A stretch of DNA of 13,751 bases from SCUN01 sp964343975 (GCA_964343975.1 CAYFLU010000086.1:1-13751), one strand, 5' to 3'. Positions 1-7,013 are shown, numbered from the stretch's first letter. The notes: generated by a model from the sequence alone, not told the origin. Numbers and translations are program-made.

Positions 1-2
1 CG

Positions 3-1112
3 CCCTTCGAAGGGCCGCCGTCCATCCTGCTCGTCCGGTTGCGTCTGGTCGGGGATGTGGTCTTCACCACACCCGTGATCGGGGCGCTGCGTCGTCGCTA
101 CCCGGAGGCGCGCCTCGTCTACGTGGTCGAGAATGCCGCCGCGCCGATCGTCGCCGGCAATCCTCATCTCGATGACGTCATCATCGCGCCGCACCGGCGC
201 GGCTGGCGACGACTCGCCGACGACTGGCAACTGGCGCGGCGCCTGCGCCGCGAACGCTTCGACATTGCGATCGATCTGCACGGTGGCCCGCGCAGCGCGT
301 GGCTCACGCGGGCCAGTGGCGCGCGGTTGCGCGTGGGCTACAACATCCCCGGCCGCGCGTGGGCGTATACCGCCCGGGTCGAACGGGCGCGAGAGTTACG
401 GCCGCGGCATTCCGTTGAGAACCAGTGGGACGTCCTGCACGCGATCGACCCGGCATTCGAGGCCGGTCCGAGCCGCGAGGCCGATCGCATCGAGATCACC
501 GTGGATCCCCGATCAGAACGTGCCGTGGAAGCCCGGCTCGCCGACTGGCACGTGCCTGCCGAGGCGCGCCCGATCGTGATTCACGTCAGCGCGGGCAATC
601 CGTTCAGGCGGTGGCCGGAAGCGGCCTTTGCCGGGTTGGCCGCAGGCTTGGCGTCAGCCCACACGAACCGCTGGGTCATCCTCACGGGGGGGCCCTCCGA
701 CCGCGCCGCCACCACGCGGGTGCTCGCCGAGGCCCGCGCCCGCGTCCCGGACGCCGTGCACCGCCTCATCGACGGCGAAGCGCTGTCGCTCGGCGATCTC
801 CGCGCACTCTGCGAACGCGCCTCGCTGTACATTGGTGGAGACAGCGGACCACTGCACTTGGCGTCGGCATCAGATGTCCCGATCGTTGGACTCTTTGGCC
901 CCACGCTCGTGGAGCGCTCGGCCCCGTGGCGTCCGGCGCACCTGCCCTTTGCCGCCGTGGACCGCGGCGCACTCGAGTGTCGCCCGTGTGATCAGCGGGT
1001 CTGCGCGCCTGGAGATTTTCGTTGTCTGACGGCTATTGCAGCCGCAGATGTTTTGAGCGCCGCCGAGAGGGTGCTCGCGACCGGTGACACCGGGAAAGGG
1101 GACCGCGCGTGA
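3..1112 (+). CDS. Glycosyltransferase family 9 (LPS heptosyltransferase-like), 5' partial
   Basis: Transfers a sugar, typically heptose from an ADP-heptose donor, to the growing LPS core at the inner face of the cytoplasmic membrane. The reading frame is open to the window edge. The family's N-terminal strand and loop (ILLVRLRLVGDVVFTTP) starts at about base 24, so the first in-frame start-like codon (TTG, base 39) lies inside conserved sequence and is not the true start. The real start is upstream of the window. 369 residues are visible. The C-terminal donor domain contains HVSAGNPFRRWP (about 580-615) and YIGGDSGPLHLA (about 828-863), followed by the Cys cluster CRPCDQRVCAPGDFRC (about 979-1026) seen in many GT9 enzymes. 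The stop overlaps the next start by 4 nt (GTGA), implying an operon with the ligase and rfaE1. The family is secure. The exact acceptor (heptosyltransferase I, II or III, or another sugar) is not determinable here. Confidence 0.9.
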   Translation, partial: PFEGPPSILLVRLRLVGDVVFTTPVIGALRRRYPEARLVYVVENAAAPIVAGNPHLDDVIIAPHRRGWRRLADDWQLARRLRRERFDIAIDLHGGPRSAWLTRASGARLRVGYNIPGRAWAYTARVERARELRPRHSVENQWDVLHAIDPAFEAGPSREADRIEITVDPRSERAVEARLADWHVPAEARPIVIHVSAGNPFRRWPEAAFAGLAAGLASAHTNRWVILTGGPSDRAATTRVLAEARARVPDAVHRLIDGEALSLGDLRALCERASLYIGGDSGPLHLASASDVPIVGLFGPTLVERSAPWRPAHLPFAAVDRGALECRPCDQRVCAPGDFRCLTAIAAADVLSAAERVLATGDTGKGDRA

Positions 1113-2293
1113 CGAACACGGCCACAGAGCGTTCACGGCTCGAGTACAGCGCTTATGTCACGTTTGCCGCCGGCGTCGCGCTGATTCAGTTCAATGTGCG
1201 GGCCGAAATCCTGCTCGGCCTGGCAGCTATTCAGTGGGCCGTCGTCGCCTGGCGCGAACGGCGCTGGCCGGAAGCGCCGGCATTTTTCACGCCGTTGCTG
1301 GCTCTAGCCGCCGTCACGCTGGTGAGCGCGGCCGTCTCTGGCGATCCGCTCACGTCGTTCGCCCGCTCGCGACAGCTCCTGCTCTATCTCCTCGTGCCGA
1401 TGACACTCCGGATCGCCCGAGGCCCACGCGCCACGCGCGTGCTCGACGCCATCATCGCCCTCGGCGCGGCGGCCGCGTTTGTCGGCATCATTCAGTATCT
1501 GGCCACCACGACACTCGACGAGTTGCTCAACCATCGCCCACACGGCTTGTTGAACCACTACATGACGTTCTCCGGCGTGCTGATGCTCGTGACGTGCGCT
1601 GCCGTGGCGCGCCTGCTCTACACGGAGCGCGAGTGGCTCTGGCCCGCCGTCGCCATTCCCGCGCTGCTCGTGGCACTGGCCGCAACGCTCTCGCGTAACG
1701 TCTGGGTCGGCACGGCCGTCGCCCTCGCGGTCCTGCTCGCCACACGGCGGCGCGTACTCCTGCTCGTGCTGCCGCTGGCGCTCGTCGTCGGCATGGCCAT
1801 CGCGCCGGCCAGTGTGCGGGCGCGTTTGACGTCCATCTTCGATCCGAACGAACCCAGCAACCGCGATCGGGTCGCCATGCTCAAGGCGGGTGCGGCCATG
1901 GTCAAGGACCATCCCCTGCTCGGCGTCGGTCCCAACATGGTGCCGCGCGTGTATCTGCAGTACCGCACCGCGGACGCGTACGACTCAGCGGGCGCCACCG
2001 CCCCGGAAACGCGCTCGCACGTGCACAACGTGCCGATGCAACTCGCCGCGGAACGTGGCGTGATCGCACTCGGTTGCTGGCTCTGGTTCGTGGTCGTCGC
2101 CGCCCGAGAGTTGTTCACCCGCATGCAACGCGGACCCGCTCGCGGGCTGGCGGCCGCGGGATTTGCCGCGCTGGTCGCCATGGTGGCCGCCGGCCTCTTC
2201 GAGCACAATTTTGGCGACTCGGAGTTCCTCATCCTGATGCTCGTGATGCTGTCGCTTCCCTTCGCCGCCGAACGGTCCGAGACCACCGCATGA
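1109..2293 (+). CDS. O-antigen ligase / Wzy-type membrane protein (PF04932-like)
   Basis: A polytopic inner-membrane protein of 394 residues with about ten hydrophobic segments. It is expected either to ligate polymer from undecaprenyl diphosphate to lipid A-core on the periplasmic side or to polymerise repeat units. Family-like features are a conserved Arg in SRNVWVG (R196), and a large periplasmic loop that includes DPNEPSNRDRVAMLKAG, HPLLGVGPNMVPRVYLQY and the His motif SHVHNVPMQ (H304, H306) just before GVIALG and the last helices. The GTG start overlaps the preceding stop by 4 nt, and a G/A-rich ribosome site (GGGAAAGGGG, 1091-1100) lies 8 nt upstream. The stop overlaps the rfaE1 ATG by 4 nt. 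Ligase and polymerase share this fold. The ligase reading is preferred because the neighbours are LPS-core heptose genes, but this is inference. Confidence 0.82.
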   Translation: MTNTATERSRLEYSAYVTFAAGVALIQFNVRAEILLGLAAIQWAVVAWRERRWPEAPAFFTPLLALAAVTLVSAAVSGDPLTSFARSRQLLLYLLVPMTLRIARGPRATRVLDAIIALGAAAAFVGIIQYLATTTLDELLNHRPHGLLNHYMTFSGVLMLVTCAAVARLLYTEREWLWPAVAIPALLVALAATLSRNVWVGTAVALAVLLATRRRVLLLVLPLALVVGMAIAPASVRARLTSIFDPNEPSNRDRVAMLKAGAAMVKDHPLLGVGPNMVPRVYLQYRTADAYDSAGATAPETRSHVHNVPMQLAAERGVIALGCWLWFVVVAARELFTRMQRGPARGLAAAGFAALVAMVAAGLFEHNFGDSEFLILMLVMLSLPFAAERSETTA

Positions 2294-3267
2294 GCCGTCC
2301 GTCCCAGCTCGTCAGCCGATTCGATGGATTGCGCGTCGCGGTGATTGGCGACGTGATGCTCGACCACTTCCTCGTGGGACGCGCCGATCGCATTTCACCA
2401 GAAGCGCCCGTGCCGGTCGTCCGCCTCGAGCGCGAGGACTTCCGGCTCGGCGGTGCGGCGAACGTCGCGGCCAACATTGCCACGTTGTCTGGTGTGCCGC
2501 TGCTCGCGGGCCTGATCGGACGCGACGACGCGGGACAGCGATTGATCGAGGCCGGAACCCTCGCACATATCGACACCACGCGTCTCACGCCCGACCCCAC
2601 GCGCCCCACGACGGAGAAGATCCGCGCCGTCACAGAGCGCCACCAGCAGGTGGCGCGCATCGACCGTGAATCCAATGCGCCGATCGCCGGGCCGACGCTC
2701 GCCACCCTCGCCCAGCACATCGCCGCGCTCCACGAGTGCCGCGCGATCGTGCTGTCCGACTACGACAAGGGCGTGGTGACGCGCCCCGTCATCGAGGCGG
2801 CGGTCGAAGCCGCCGGGCGCATGAGCTGCCCGCTGCTTGTGGATCCGAAGGTGCCCGACGCACAGTTCTATCGCGGTGCGACCGTGATCACGCCCAATCA
2901 CCGCGAGGCGGAACTGATGACCGGACTCGTGATTCGCGATCACGACGACGCCCGCGCGGCCGCGCATCGGATTCACCAGCGCAGCCAGGCCTCCGTGGTG
3001 ATGACGTGGGGCGAACGTGGCATGTGGGTCATGGACACGTCCGTGTCACCGGCGCGTGAGGTCGTGATGCCGGCGACCGCGCGAGAGGTGTCGGATGTGA
3101 CGGGCGCCGGCGATACCGTGATTGCCACGCTGGCGTTGGCGCTGGCCGCGGGCGCCACCCTTGTTGAGGCCGCGGCGTTGGCCAACGCCGCCGCGGGCAT
3201 TGCCGTCGGCCGCTTCGGCCCCGCCGCCGTGACCGTCGCCGATCTTCAGCGAATGCTCGGAAACTAG
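2290..3267 (+). CDS. rfaE1: D-glycero-beta-D-manno-heptose-7-phosphate kinase
   Basis: A PfkB/ribokinase-family enzyme that phosphorylates heptose 7-phosphate at C1, an early cytoplasmic step towards the ADP-heptose used by GT9 enzymes. The 325-residue protein matches the N-terminal half of bifunctional HldE. It shows RVAVIGDVMLDHFLVGRADR, LGGAANVAANIA, TTEKIRAV with HQQVARIDRE, VLSDYDKG, VDPK, ITPNHREAE, and the anion-hole and catalytic motif TGAGDT with Asp275. There is no cytidylyltransferase domain, so the adenylyltransferase partner (RfaE2) must be encoded elsewhere. The frame is open further upstream (to 2074), but the start is placed at ATG 2290 because it gives a 4-nt ATGA overlap with the preceding gene and because homology begins shortly after it. 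The TAG stop shares a CTAG palindrome with the stop of the convergent GT39 gene. Confidence 0.93.
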   Translation: MSRPSQLVSRFDGLRVAVIGDVMLDHFLVGRADRISPEAPVPVVRLEREDFRLGGAANVAANIATLSGVPLLAGLIGRDDAGQRLIEAGTLAHIDTTRLTPDPTRPTTEKIRAVTERHQQVARIDRESNAPIAGPTLATLAQHIAALHECRAIVLSDYDKGVVTRPVIEAAVEAAGRMSCPLLVDPKVPDAQFYRGATVITPNHREAELMTGLVIRDHDDARAAAHRIHQRSQASVVMTWGERGMWVMDTSVSPAREVVMPATAREVSDVTGAGDTVIATLALALAAGATLVEAAALANAAAGIAVGRFGPAAVTVADLQRMLGN

Positions 3268-4916
3268 CGGCGTGCCGGCAGCGTCCGGCACGCGTCCTTC
3301 ACGCCGAGCAACAGCACCTGCGGCAGATTGCCGGACAGGATTTCCTTCAACTTGGCGTCGAACACGGGAAGCGTGCGACGGTCGATGACGCACACCTCGG
3401 CGGATGTCGACCGGCGCAATTCGTCGTACTCGAGCGGTTGCGCCACCACATAGAGCGCCGTCTCGCGATTGACCAACCCCACCATCGTCTCGATATCGAA
3501 GACCTGGGTGACCGGCCGCCCCAGGTAGTACGTCATGCTTTCGAGTGTCTTCTTGTAGTGAACCACCGTGGCCGTGGGCGCGGCGTGCTCACGCAGCCAC
3601 GCGCTGAAGACCGGTGACGGCTTGAACTGTTCGAACGGCCGCATGACCGTCGTCACCAACAGCCAGTTGGCGACCACCGCAGTTACGCCGAGCGTGATCA
3701 CCAACGTGGCAATCCGCGCGCGGAACGCGAACGCCAGCGCCGCCACCCCGCCGAGCAATAGCGCCGCGCCAACCCACGCCGCCTGCGGCAATCCGGGCAC
3801 TGTCTTCGAAATCACCGACACCCAGATCGCCAGCGTGCCGACGGCCATGAGCTCGAGGGCCGTCACGATGGCGCCGCCACGCAACCACCGGCGCACACCC
3901 GCCGAGAGCGTCGCGGTGTCGGCATCGGCCAACACGGACGCAATCAACACGGCCACGGCCGGGACGATGGGAAAGATGTAGAGATCCTGCTTCGTCTTCG
4001 AAAACGTGAACACGCCGACAAACACGGCGACCCAGATCAGCAGCAGGCGCAGATCTTCGCGCCGGGCGCGCCACGCCGCCCAGGCGGCGGCCGGCAGGAA
4101 CAACGACCACGGTAACAAGTCGGTCAGCAACACCGGAATGTAGAACGTGACGTTTCGGCTCTGATACCCGACGGTCTCGGTATACCGGCCGACATTCTCC
4201 TTCACGAAGAACTCGTAGATCCGGTCCCATCCGTGCTGGTGATAGACGGCGATGTACCACGGCGCCACAATCGCCACGACGATGACGAGGCCGAGCGGCG
4301 CCATGAGCGTGGTCACGTCGCGCCAGCGTCCCGAAAGCACCAGTTCGATGGCGAGAATCAGCCCGGGCAACAGCAGCGCGACCGGACCTTTCGTCAGCAC
4401 GGCCAGCCCCATGGCGACATACATCAGGACCAGCCAGCGTCCACGCTGCGCTGGACGCGCGCGGGCCAGGACGTACGCCATCAGCGCGACCGACAGGAAA
4501 CTCGTGAAGTAGATGTCGATGAAGATGCGCCGGCTCCACAGCATCACGCGCGGCGCCGAGGCGACGATCAGGGCGGCCAGCGTGCCCACACGCTCATCGC
4601 CCAGCGTGCGTCCGATGACGAAGGTGGCGGCAATGATCATGAGCGCGCCGAATGCGATGGCGAGGCGCTCCGACGTCACGCTGACGCCCAGCACTTTGTA
4701 GAAACCGGCGACGACCCAGTAGCTCAGGACCGGCTTGTTGAACCGCGGCTGGCCGTTGAACGAGGGATTGATGTAGTCGCCCGTCTGGACCATTTGCCGC
4801 GGCGTTTCGACATAGAACGCCTCATTGGCGTCCCAGATCGACGAGCCGCCGACGTCGACAAAGAACAGCAATGCCGCGGCGACAAGCAGCGCGCGCAGCG
4901 AAAGCCGGGACGTCAC
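3264..4916 (-). CDS. Family 39 glycosyltransferase (ArnT/PMT-like integral membrane protein)
   Basis: An inner-membrane glycosyltransferase of the dolichyl/undecaprenyl-phosphate-sugar type, 550 residues. After a first membrane helix, the first periplasmic loop has the acidic catalytic signature SSIWDANEAFY (Asp29, Glu32), followed by TGDYINPSFNGQPRFNKPVL, the same pattern as ArnT-family proteins. About eleven to thirteen hydrophobic segments follow, with LTKGPVALLLPG and a periplasmic C-terminal domain. Such enzymes move a sugar from a lipid-phosphate carrier to lipid A, a glycan or a protein; the acceptor cannot be read here. The start is GTG at 4916, 17 nt after the purH stop, with AAGGACAGGG upstream, so it is probably co-transcribed with purH. 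The stop overlaps the convergent rfaE1 stop. Proximity to LPS genes suggests an envelope-glycan role, though it sits in a different transcription unit. Confidence 0.85.
   Translation of the reverse strand: MTSRLSLRALLVAAALLFFVDVGGSSIWDANEAFYVETPRQMVQTGDYINPSFNGQPRFNKPVLSYWVVAGFYKVLGVSVTSERLAIAFGALMIIAATFVIGRTLGDERVGTLAALIVASAPRVMLWSRRIFIDIYFTSFLSVALMAYVLARARPAQRGRWLVLMYVAMGLAVLTKGPVALLLPGLILAIELVLSGRWRDVTTLMAPLGLVIVVAIVAPWYIAVYHQHGWDRIYEFFVKENVGRYTETVGYQSRNVTFYIPVLLTDLLPWSLFLPAAAWAAWRARREDLRLLLIWVAVFVGVFTFSKTKQDLYIFPIVPAVAVLIASVLADADTATLSAGVRRWLRGGAIVTALELMAVGTLAIWVSVISKTVPGLPQAAWVGAALLLGGVAALAFAFRARIATLVITLGVTAVVANWLLVTTVMRPFEQFKPSPVFSAWLREHAAPTATVVHYKKTLESMTYYLGRPVTQVFDIETMVGLVNRETALYVVAQPLEYDELRRSTSAEVCVIDRRTLPVFDAKLKEILSGNLPQVLLLGVKDACRTLPARR
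3270..3293 (+). terminator. Hairpin directly after the rfaE1 stop, possible bidirectional terminator
   Basis: A perfect 9-bp inverted repeat (GCGTGCCGG / CCGGCACGC) with a 6-nt loop begins 3 nt after the rfaE1 stop. No T-run follows on either strand, so it is not a classical intrinsic terminator. It lies inside the last codons of the opposite-strand GT39 gene. The position at a convergent gene junction supports transcript ending or 3'-end protection, but the function is inferred. Confidence 0.4.
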
Positions 4917-4933
4917 TCGCTCTGCCCTGTCCT

Positions 4934-6514
4934 TTAGTGGCGGAAGTGCCGCCGCCCCGTGAAGATCATCGCGAGCCCCTGTTCATCGGCCGCGGCGATC
5001 ACTTCCGCATCACGCATGGAACCACCCGGCTGCACGATGGCGGTAGCGCCCGCAGCCGCCACGGCGTCGAGTCCGTCACGGAATGGGAAGAAGGCGTCGG
5101 AGGCCACCACGGATCCTTTGAGACGGCTCCCGGCCTTGGCCACCGCGACATTCACGGCATCCACGCGGCTCATCTGCCCGGCGCCAACGCCGAGGGTCTG
5201 CTGCGCGTTGGCAAAGAGGATCGTATTCGACTTCACGTGCGCACACACGCGCCAGGCAAAACGCAATGCCGTCCATTCGTCTGCCGTCGGTGCGCGCTTG
5301 GTAACTACGCGCGGCTCGGACTCGCCGAGCGGCCAGGCCTGCTGCGCTTCATCGACGCGATCCCGGGTCTGCACGAGCCACGCGCCCAGGATCGACCGCA
5401 CATCCCGATCGGCCCCCAGCGAGTCGAATGACGTCGTGACCACGCGCATGTTCGGCTTGGCGGCCAACATCGGCAACACGGTCGCGGCATCATCGATACC
5501 CGGCGCAATCACGGCCTCGATGAAGGTCGTGACGAGCGCCCGCGCGGTTTCGGCATCGATCGGGCGGTTGAGACCGACGATGCCTCCGAACGCCGACAGC
5601 GGGTCCGCTTCGCGCGCGCGCACGTACGCGTCTGCGGTTGATGCGCCGGTGGCCACACCACAGGGATTCGTGTGCTTGATGACCACCGCCGCCGGCTCGA
5701 CAAATTCCAAGGCGATGCGGGCCGCCGCGTCCAGGTCGAGCAGATTCGTGAACGACAGCTCCTTCCCCTGATGCACGACGGCCTGACCGAAGCCCTCGCG
5801 GCTCGAGGCGTACCACGCCCCCCGTTGATGCGGGTTCTCGCCGTACCGAAGATCGCGGAGCTTCGTGAGTTGCGGCACCCACAGGGCCGGCAACGCCGAG
5901 TCCCCGCGCTCCCGGACGAACTCGCCACACTCATCCACGTGGATTTCGCCGAGCGTCGCCGCAATGGTCGTGTCGTAGGCGGCGGTGTGGGCGAGCGCCT
6001 TGCGCGCCAAATCGAAACGGAGCGACAGCGATGGGCCCTCCGGGGAGGCCAGCGCATCCGCCACACGGTCGTAGTCACTCGGCTCGACGACAATCAGCAC
6101 GTCGCGGAAGTTCTTCGCGGCCGCGCGAACCATGCTCGGCCCTCCGATATCGATCTCCTCGATCAGATGATCGAACGGCAGGTTGGGCTTGGCCGCCGCC
6201 TGAGCAAATGGGTAGAGATTGACGATGACCAGATCGATCATCCCGATCCCGTGTTCTGACGCGGCAGCAAGGTCATCTGCCCGATTCCGGCGAGCCAAGA
6301 TGCCCCCGTGGACCTTGGGATGGAGGGTCTTGACCCGGCCATCCATCATCTCGGGAAATCCGGTGATTTCCGAGACGTTGATGACAGGCAACCCACTGTC
6401 TTTCAACGCTTTAGCTGTTCCACCGGTCGACACCAGCTCGCATCCGAGTGCCGCCAGCCTCGTGGCAAACGGAACCAAGCCAGACTTGTCAGAAACACTC
6501 AGCAGCGCACGCAT
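4934..6514 (-). CDS. purH: Bifunctional AICAR formyltransferase / IMP cyclohydrolase
   Basis: Catalyses the last two steps of de novo purine synthesis: formylation of AICAR with 10-formyl-tetrahydrofolate, then ring closure to IMP, in the cytoplasm. At 526 residues it is close to the usual length. The N-terminal cyclohydrolase (MGS-like) domain shows SDKSGLVPFA (8-17), STGGTAKAL (29-37) and MDGRVKTLHPKVHGG (57-71). The transformylase domain shows RYGENPHQ (223-230), SFTNLLDLDAA, the catalytic KHTNPCG (Lys280, His281), SAFGGIVGLN, VKSNTILFA, GAGQMSRVDAV and the C-terminal signature GRRHFRH. No key residue is missing. The ATG start at 6514 has GGAG about 4 nt upstream. It is divergent from csp across a 224-nt region. 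No convincing sigma70 promoter or purine riboswitch was seen on this strand. The GT39 gene follows 17 nt downstream. Confidence 0.98.
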   Translation of the reverse strand: MRALLSVSDKSGLVPFATRLAALGCELVSTGGTAKALKDSGLPVINVSEITGFPEMMDGRVKTLHPKVHGGILARRNRADDLAAASEHGIGMIDLVIVNLYPFAQAAAKPNLPFDHLIEEIDIGGPSMVRAAAKNFRDVLIVVEPSDYDRVADALASPEGPSLSLRFDLARKALAHTAAYDTTIAATLGEIHVDECGEFVRERGDSALPALWVPQLTKLRDLRYGENPHQRGAWYASSREGFGQAVVHQGKELSFTNLLDLDAAARIALEFVEPAAVVIKHTNPCGVATGASTADAYVRAREADPLSAFGGIVGLNRPIDAETARALVTTFIEAVIAPGIDDAATVLPMLAAKPNMRVVTTSFDSLGADRDVRSILGAWLVQTRDRVDEAQQAWPLGESEPRVVTKRAPTADEWTALRFAWRVCAHVKSNTILFANAQQTLGVGAGQMSRVDAVNVAVAKAGSRLKGSVVASDAFFPFRDGLDAVAAAGATAIVQPGGSMRDAEVIAAADEQGLAMIFTGRRHFRH

Positions 6515-6565
6515 AGCACTCCAGATCCGAACAACCGACCGGGAAACCGTCCCCTAGGTCCTCAG

Positions 6566-6594
6566 TTGACAACAACTTACCGCCAGCATAGGCT
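6566..6594 (+). promoter_or_regulatory. Sigma70-type promoter for the csp leader
   Basis: A consensus -35 box TTGACA (6566-6571) is followed, after the optimal 17-nt spacer, by TAGGCT (6589-6594), a -10 box that keeps the key TA...T positions. Transcription would start near 6600-6602, giving a leader of about 138 nt before the csp ATG. No other promoter-like pair was seen between the terminator and csp. The start site is predicted only. Confidence 0.6.
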
Positions 6595-6610
6595 TCTGTC
6601 TGACGGAAGC
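6592..6610. repeat. Small inverted repeat over the predicted transcription start
   Basis: GCTTCTG (6592-6598) can pair with CGGAAGC (6604-6610) across a 5-nt spacer, with one G-T pair. It covers the predicted -10 box and start site, so it could be a DNA operator or, if transcription starts slightly upstream, a 5'-end RNA hairpin. It could also be chance in GC-rich DNA. Confidence 0.25.
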
Positions 6611-6628
6611 GGGCAAGCGTCGAACGAT

Positions 6629-6657
6629 GGACCGCGTGTTGCGGTCTTTTTTTGTTT
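6629..6657 (+). terminator. Intrinsic terminator inside the csp leader (putative attenuator)
   Basis: GACCGC (6630-6635) pairs perfectly with GCGGTC (6641-6646) around the loop GTGTT. A G-U pair (6629/6647) can extend the stem, and a run of seven T followed by GTTT comes after it (6647-6657). This is a textbook Rho-independent terminator for plus-strand transcription. On the minus strand the A-run precedes the stem, so it cannot serve purH. No plus-strand gene lies between rfaE1 (ends 3267) and here, so the transcript it acts on most likely starts at the promoter around 6566. It therefore lies about 30 nt into the csp leader and about 80 nt before the csp start codon, where attenuation is the natural reading. 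An alternative is the 3' end of a short independent RNA of about 55 nt. Confidence 0.75.
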
Positions 6658-6698
6658 GTGGACTCCAGTCGCGCCCGCACGAATGCAGCTGGTCGTCC

Positions 6699-6717
6699 CG
6701 CGGCGGTCTCCGCCGCG
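6699..6717 (+). promoter_or_regulatory. GC-rich hairpin just upstream of the csp ribosome binding site
   Basis: CGCGGCGG (6699-6706) and CCGCCGCG (6710-6717) form a perfect 8-bp stem with a 3-nt loop. It ends 7 nt before the Shine-Dalgarno TAAGGG (6725-6730). Its left arm and loop contain GCGGTCT (6703-6709), an exact copy of the 3' arm of the leader terminator (6641-6647). It could thus exchange partners with the terminator's 5' arm. Only three T follow it, so it is not a convincing terminator itself. A role in csp translation or antitermination is inferred. Confidence 0.45.
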
Positions 6718-6738
6718 TTTGAAGTAAGGGAAAGTACG

Positions 6739-6948
6739 ATGTCGCGAATTGTCGGTAAGGTCAAGTGGTTCAACAACGCCAAGGGCTACGGTTTCATCGA
6801 GCGCGAAGGTGGTAACGACGTGTTCGTCCACTTCTCGGCCATCCAGGGCGCCGGTTTCCGGACGCTCGAGGAAGGTCAGGCGGTCGAGTTCGAAATCGTC
6901 GACGGTCCGAAGGGTCCGCAGGCGGGCAACGTCACCAAGGCGAACTGA
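6739..6948 (+). CDS. cspA: Cold-shock-domain protein (CspA family)
   Basis: A 69-residue single-domain nucleic-acid-binding beta-barrel, the usual CspA length. It binds single-stranded RNA and DNA and melts RNA secondary structure; some family members act as transcription antiterminators. It opens with the standard GKVKWFN sequence, then RNP1 KGYGFI (15-20) and RNP2 VFVHF (28-32), and ends GPQAGNVTKAN. The frame stays open upstream to 6652, but ATG 6739 is chosen because the family starts there and TAAGGG (6725-6730) lies 8 nt upstream. Divergent from purH, it has its own promoter and a structured leader with an internal terminator, and a strong hairpin follows its stop. Which csp paralogue this is, and whether it is cold-induced or constitutive, cannot be told from sequence. 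The symbol is family level. Confidence 0.96.
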   Translation: MSRIVGKVKWFNNAKGYGFIEREGGNDVFVHFSAIQGAGFRTLEEGQAVEFEIVDGPKGPQAGNVTKAN

Positions 6949-6960
6949 ACTCTGGCAATT

Positions 6961-6987
6961 GGGGCCGGAATCATCGATTCCGGCCCC
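6961..6987. terminator. 12-bp hairpin between convergent csp and the nuo operon end
   Basis: GGGGCCGGAATC (6961-6972) and GATTCCGGCCCC (6976-6987) form a perfect 12-bp stem with a 3-nt loop, 12 nt after the csp stop and 26 nt beyond the stop of the opposing gene. It is the only feature in the 65-nt convergent gap, so it probably ends or protects transcripts from both sides. Neither side has a long T-run, so it is not a textbook intrinsic terminator. Confidence 0.65.
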
Positions 6988-7013
6988 GTACTTCCCCACC
7001 CGATTCACCCGTC

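Noticed and set aside
2074..2289. Upstream extension of rfaE1 to 2074.
   Set aside because: It overlaps most of the 3' end of the ligase gene and encodes Arg-rich non-homologous sequence. ATG 2290 gives the normal N-terminus and a 4-nt overlap.
6585..6590. TATGCT on the minus strand as a -10 box for purH.
   Set aside because: No acceptable -35 box lies 16-18 nt upstream on that strand, so the purH promoter remains unassigned.
6627..6722. A 31-codon ORF (ATG 6627, TGA 6720-6722) spanning the csp leader terminator, a possible attenuation leader peptide.
   Set aside because: There is no Shine-Dalgarno at a suitable distance, the composition is not protein-like, and there is no run of regulatory codons. 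The structured RNA explains the region better.
6652..6738. N-terminal extension of the cold-shock protein from TTG 6652.
   Set aside because: It would begin in the terminator's T-run without a ribosome site. The family starts at ATG 6739, which has TAAGGG 8 nt upstream.
6515..6738. A riboswitch of a known class (for example purine) for purH in the intergenic region.
   Set aside because: No recognisable aptamer core or terminator is seen on the minus strand. The only strong structures are oriented for csp.
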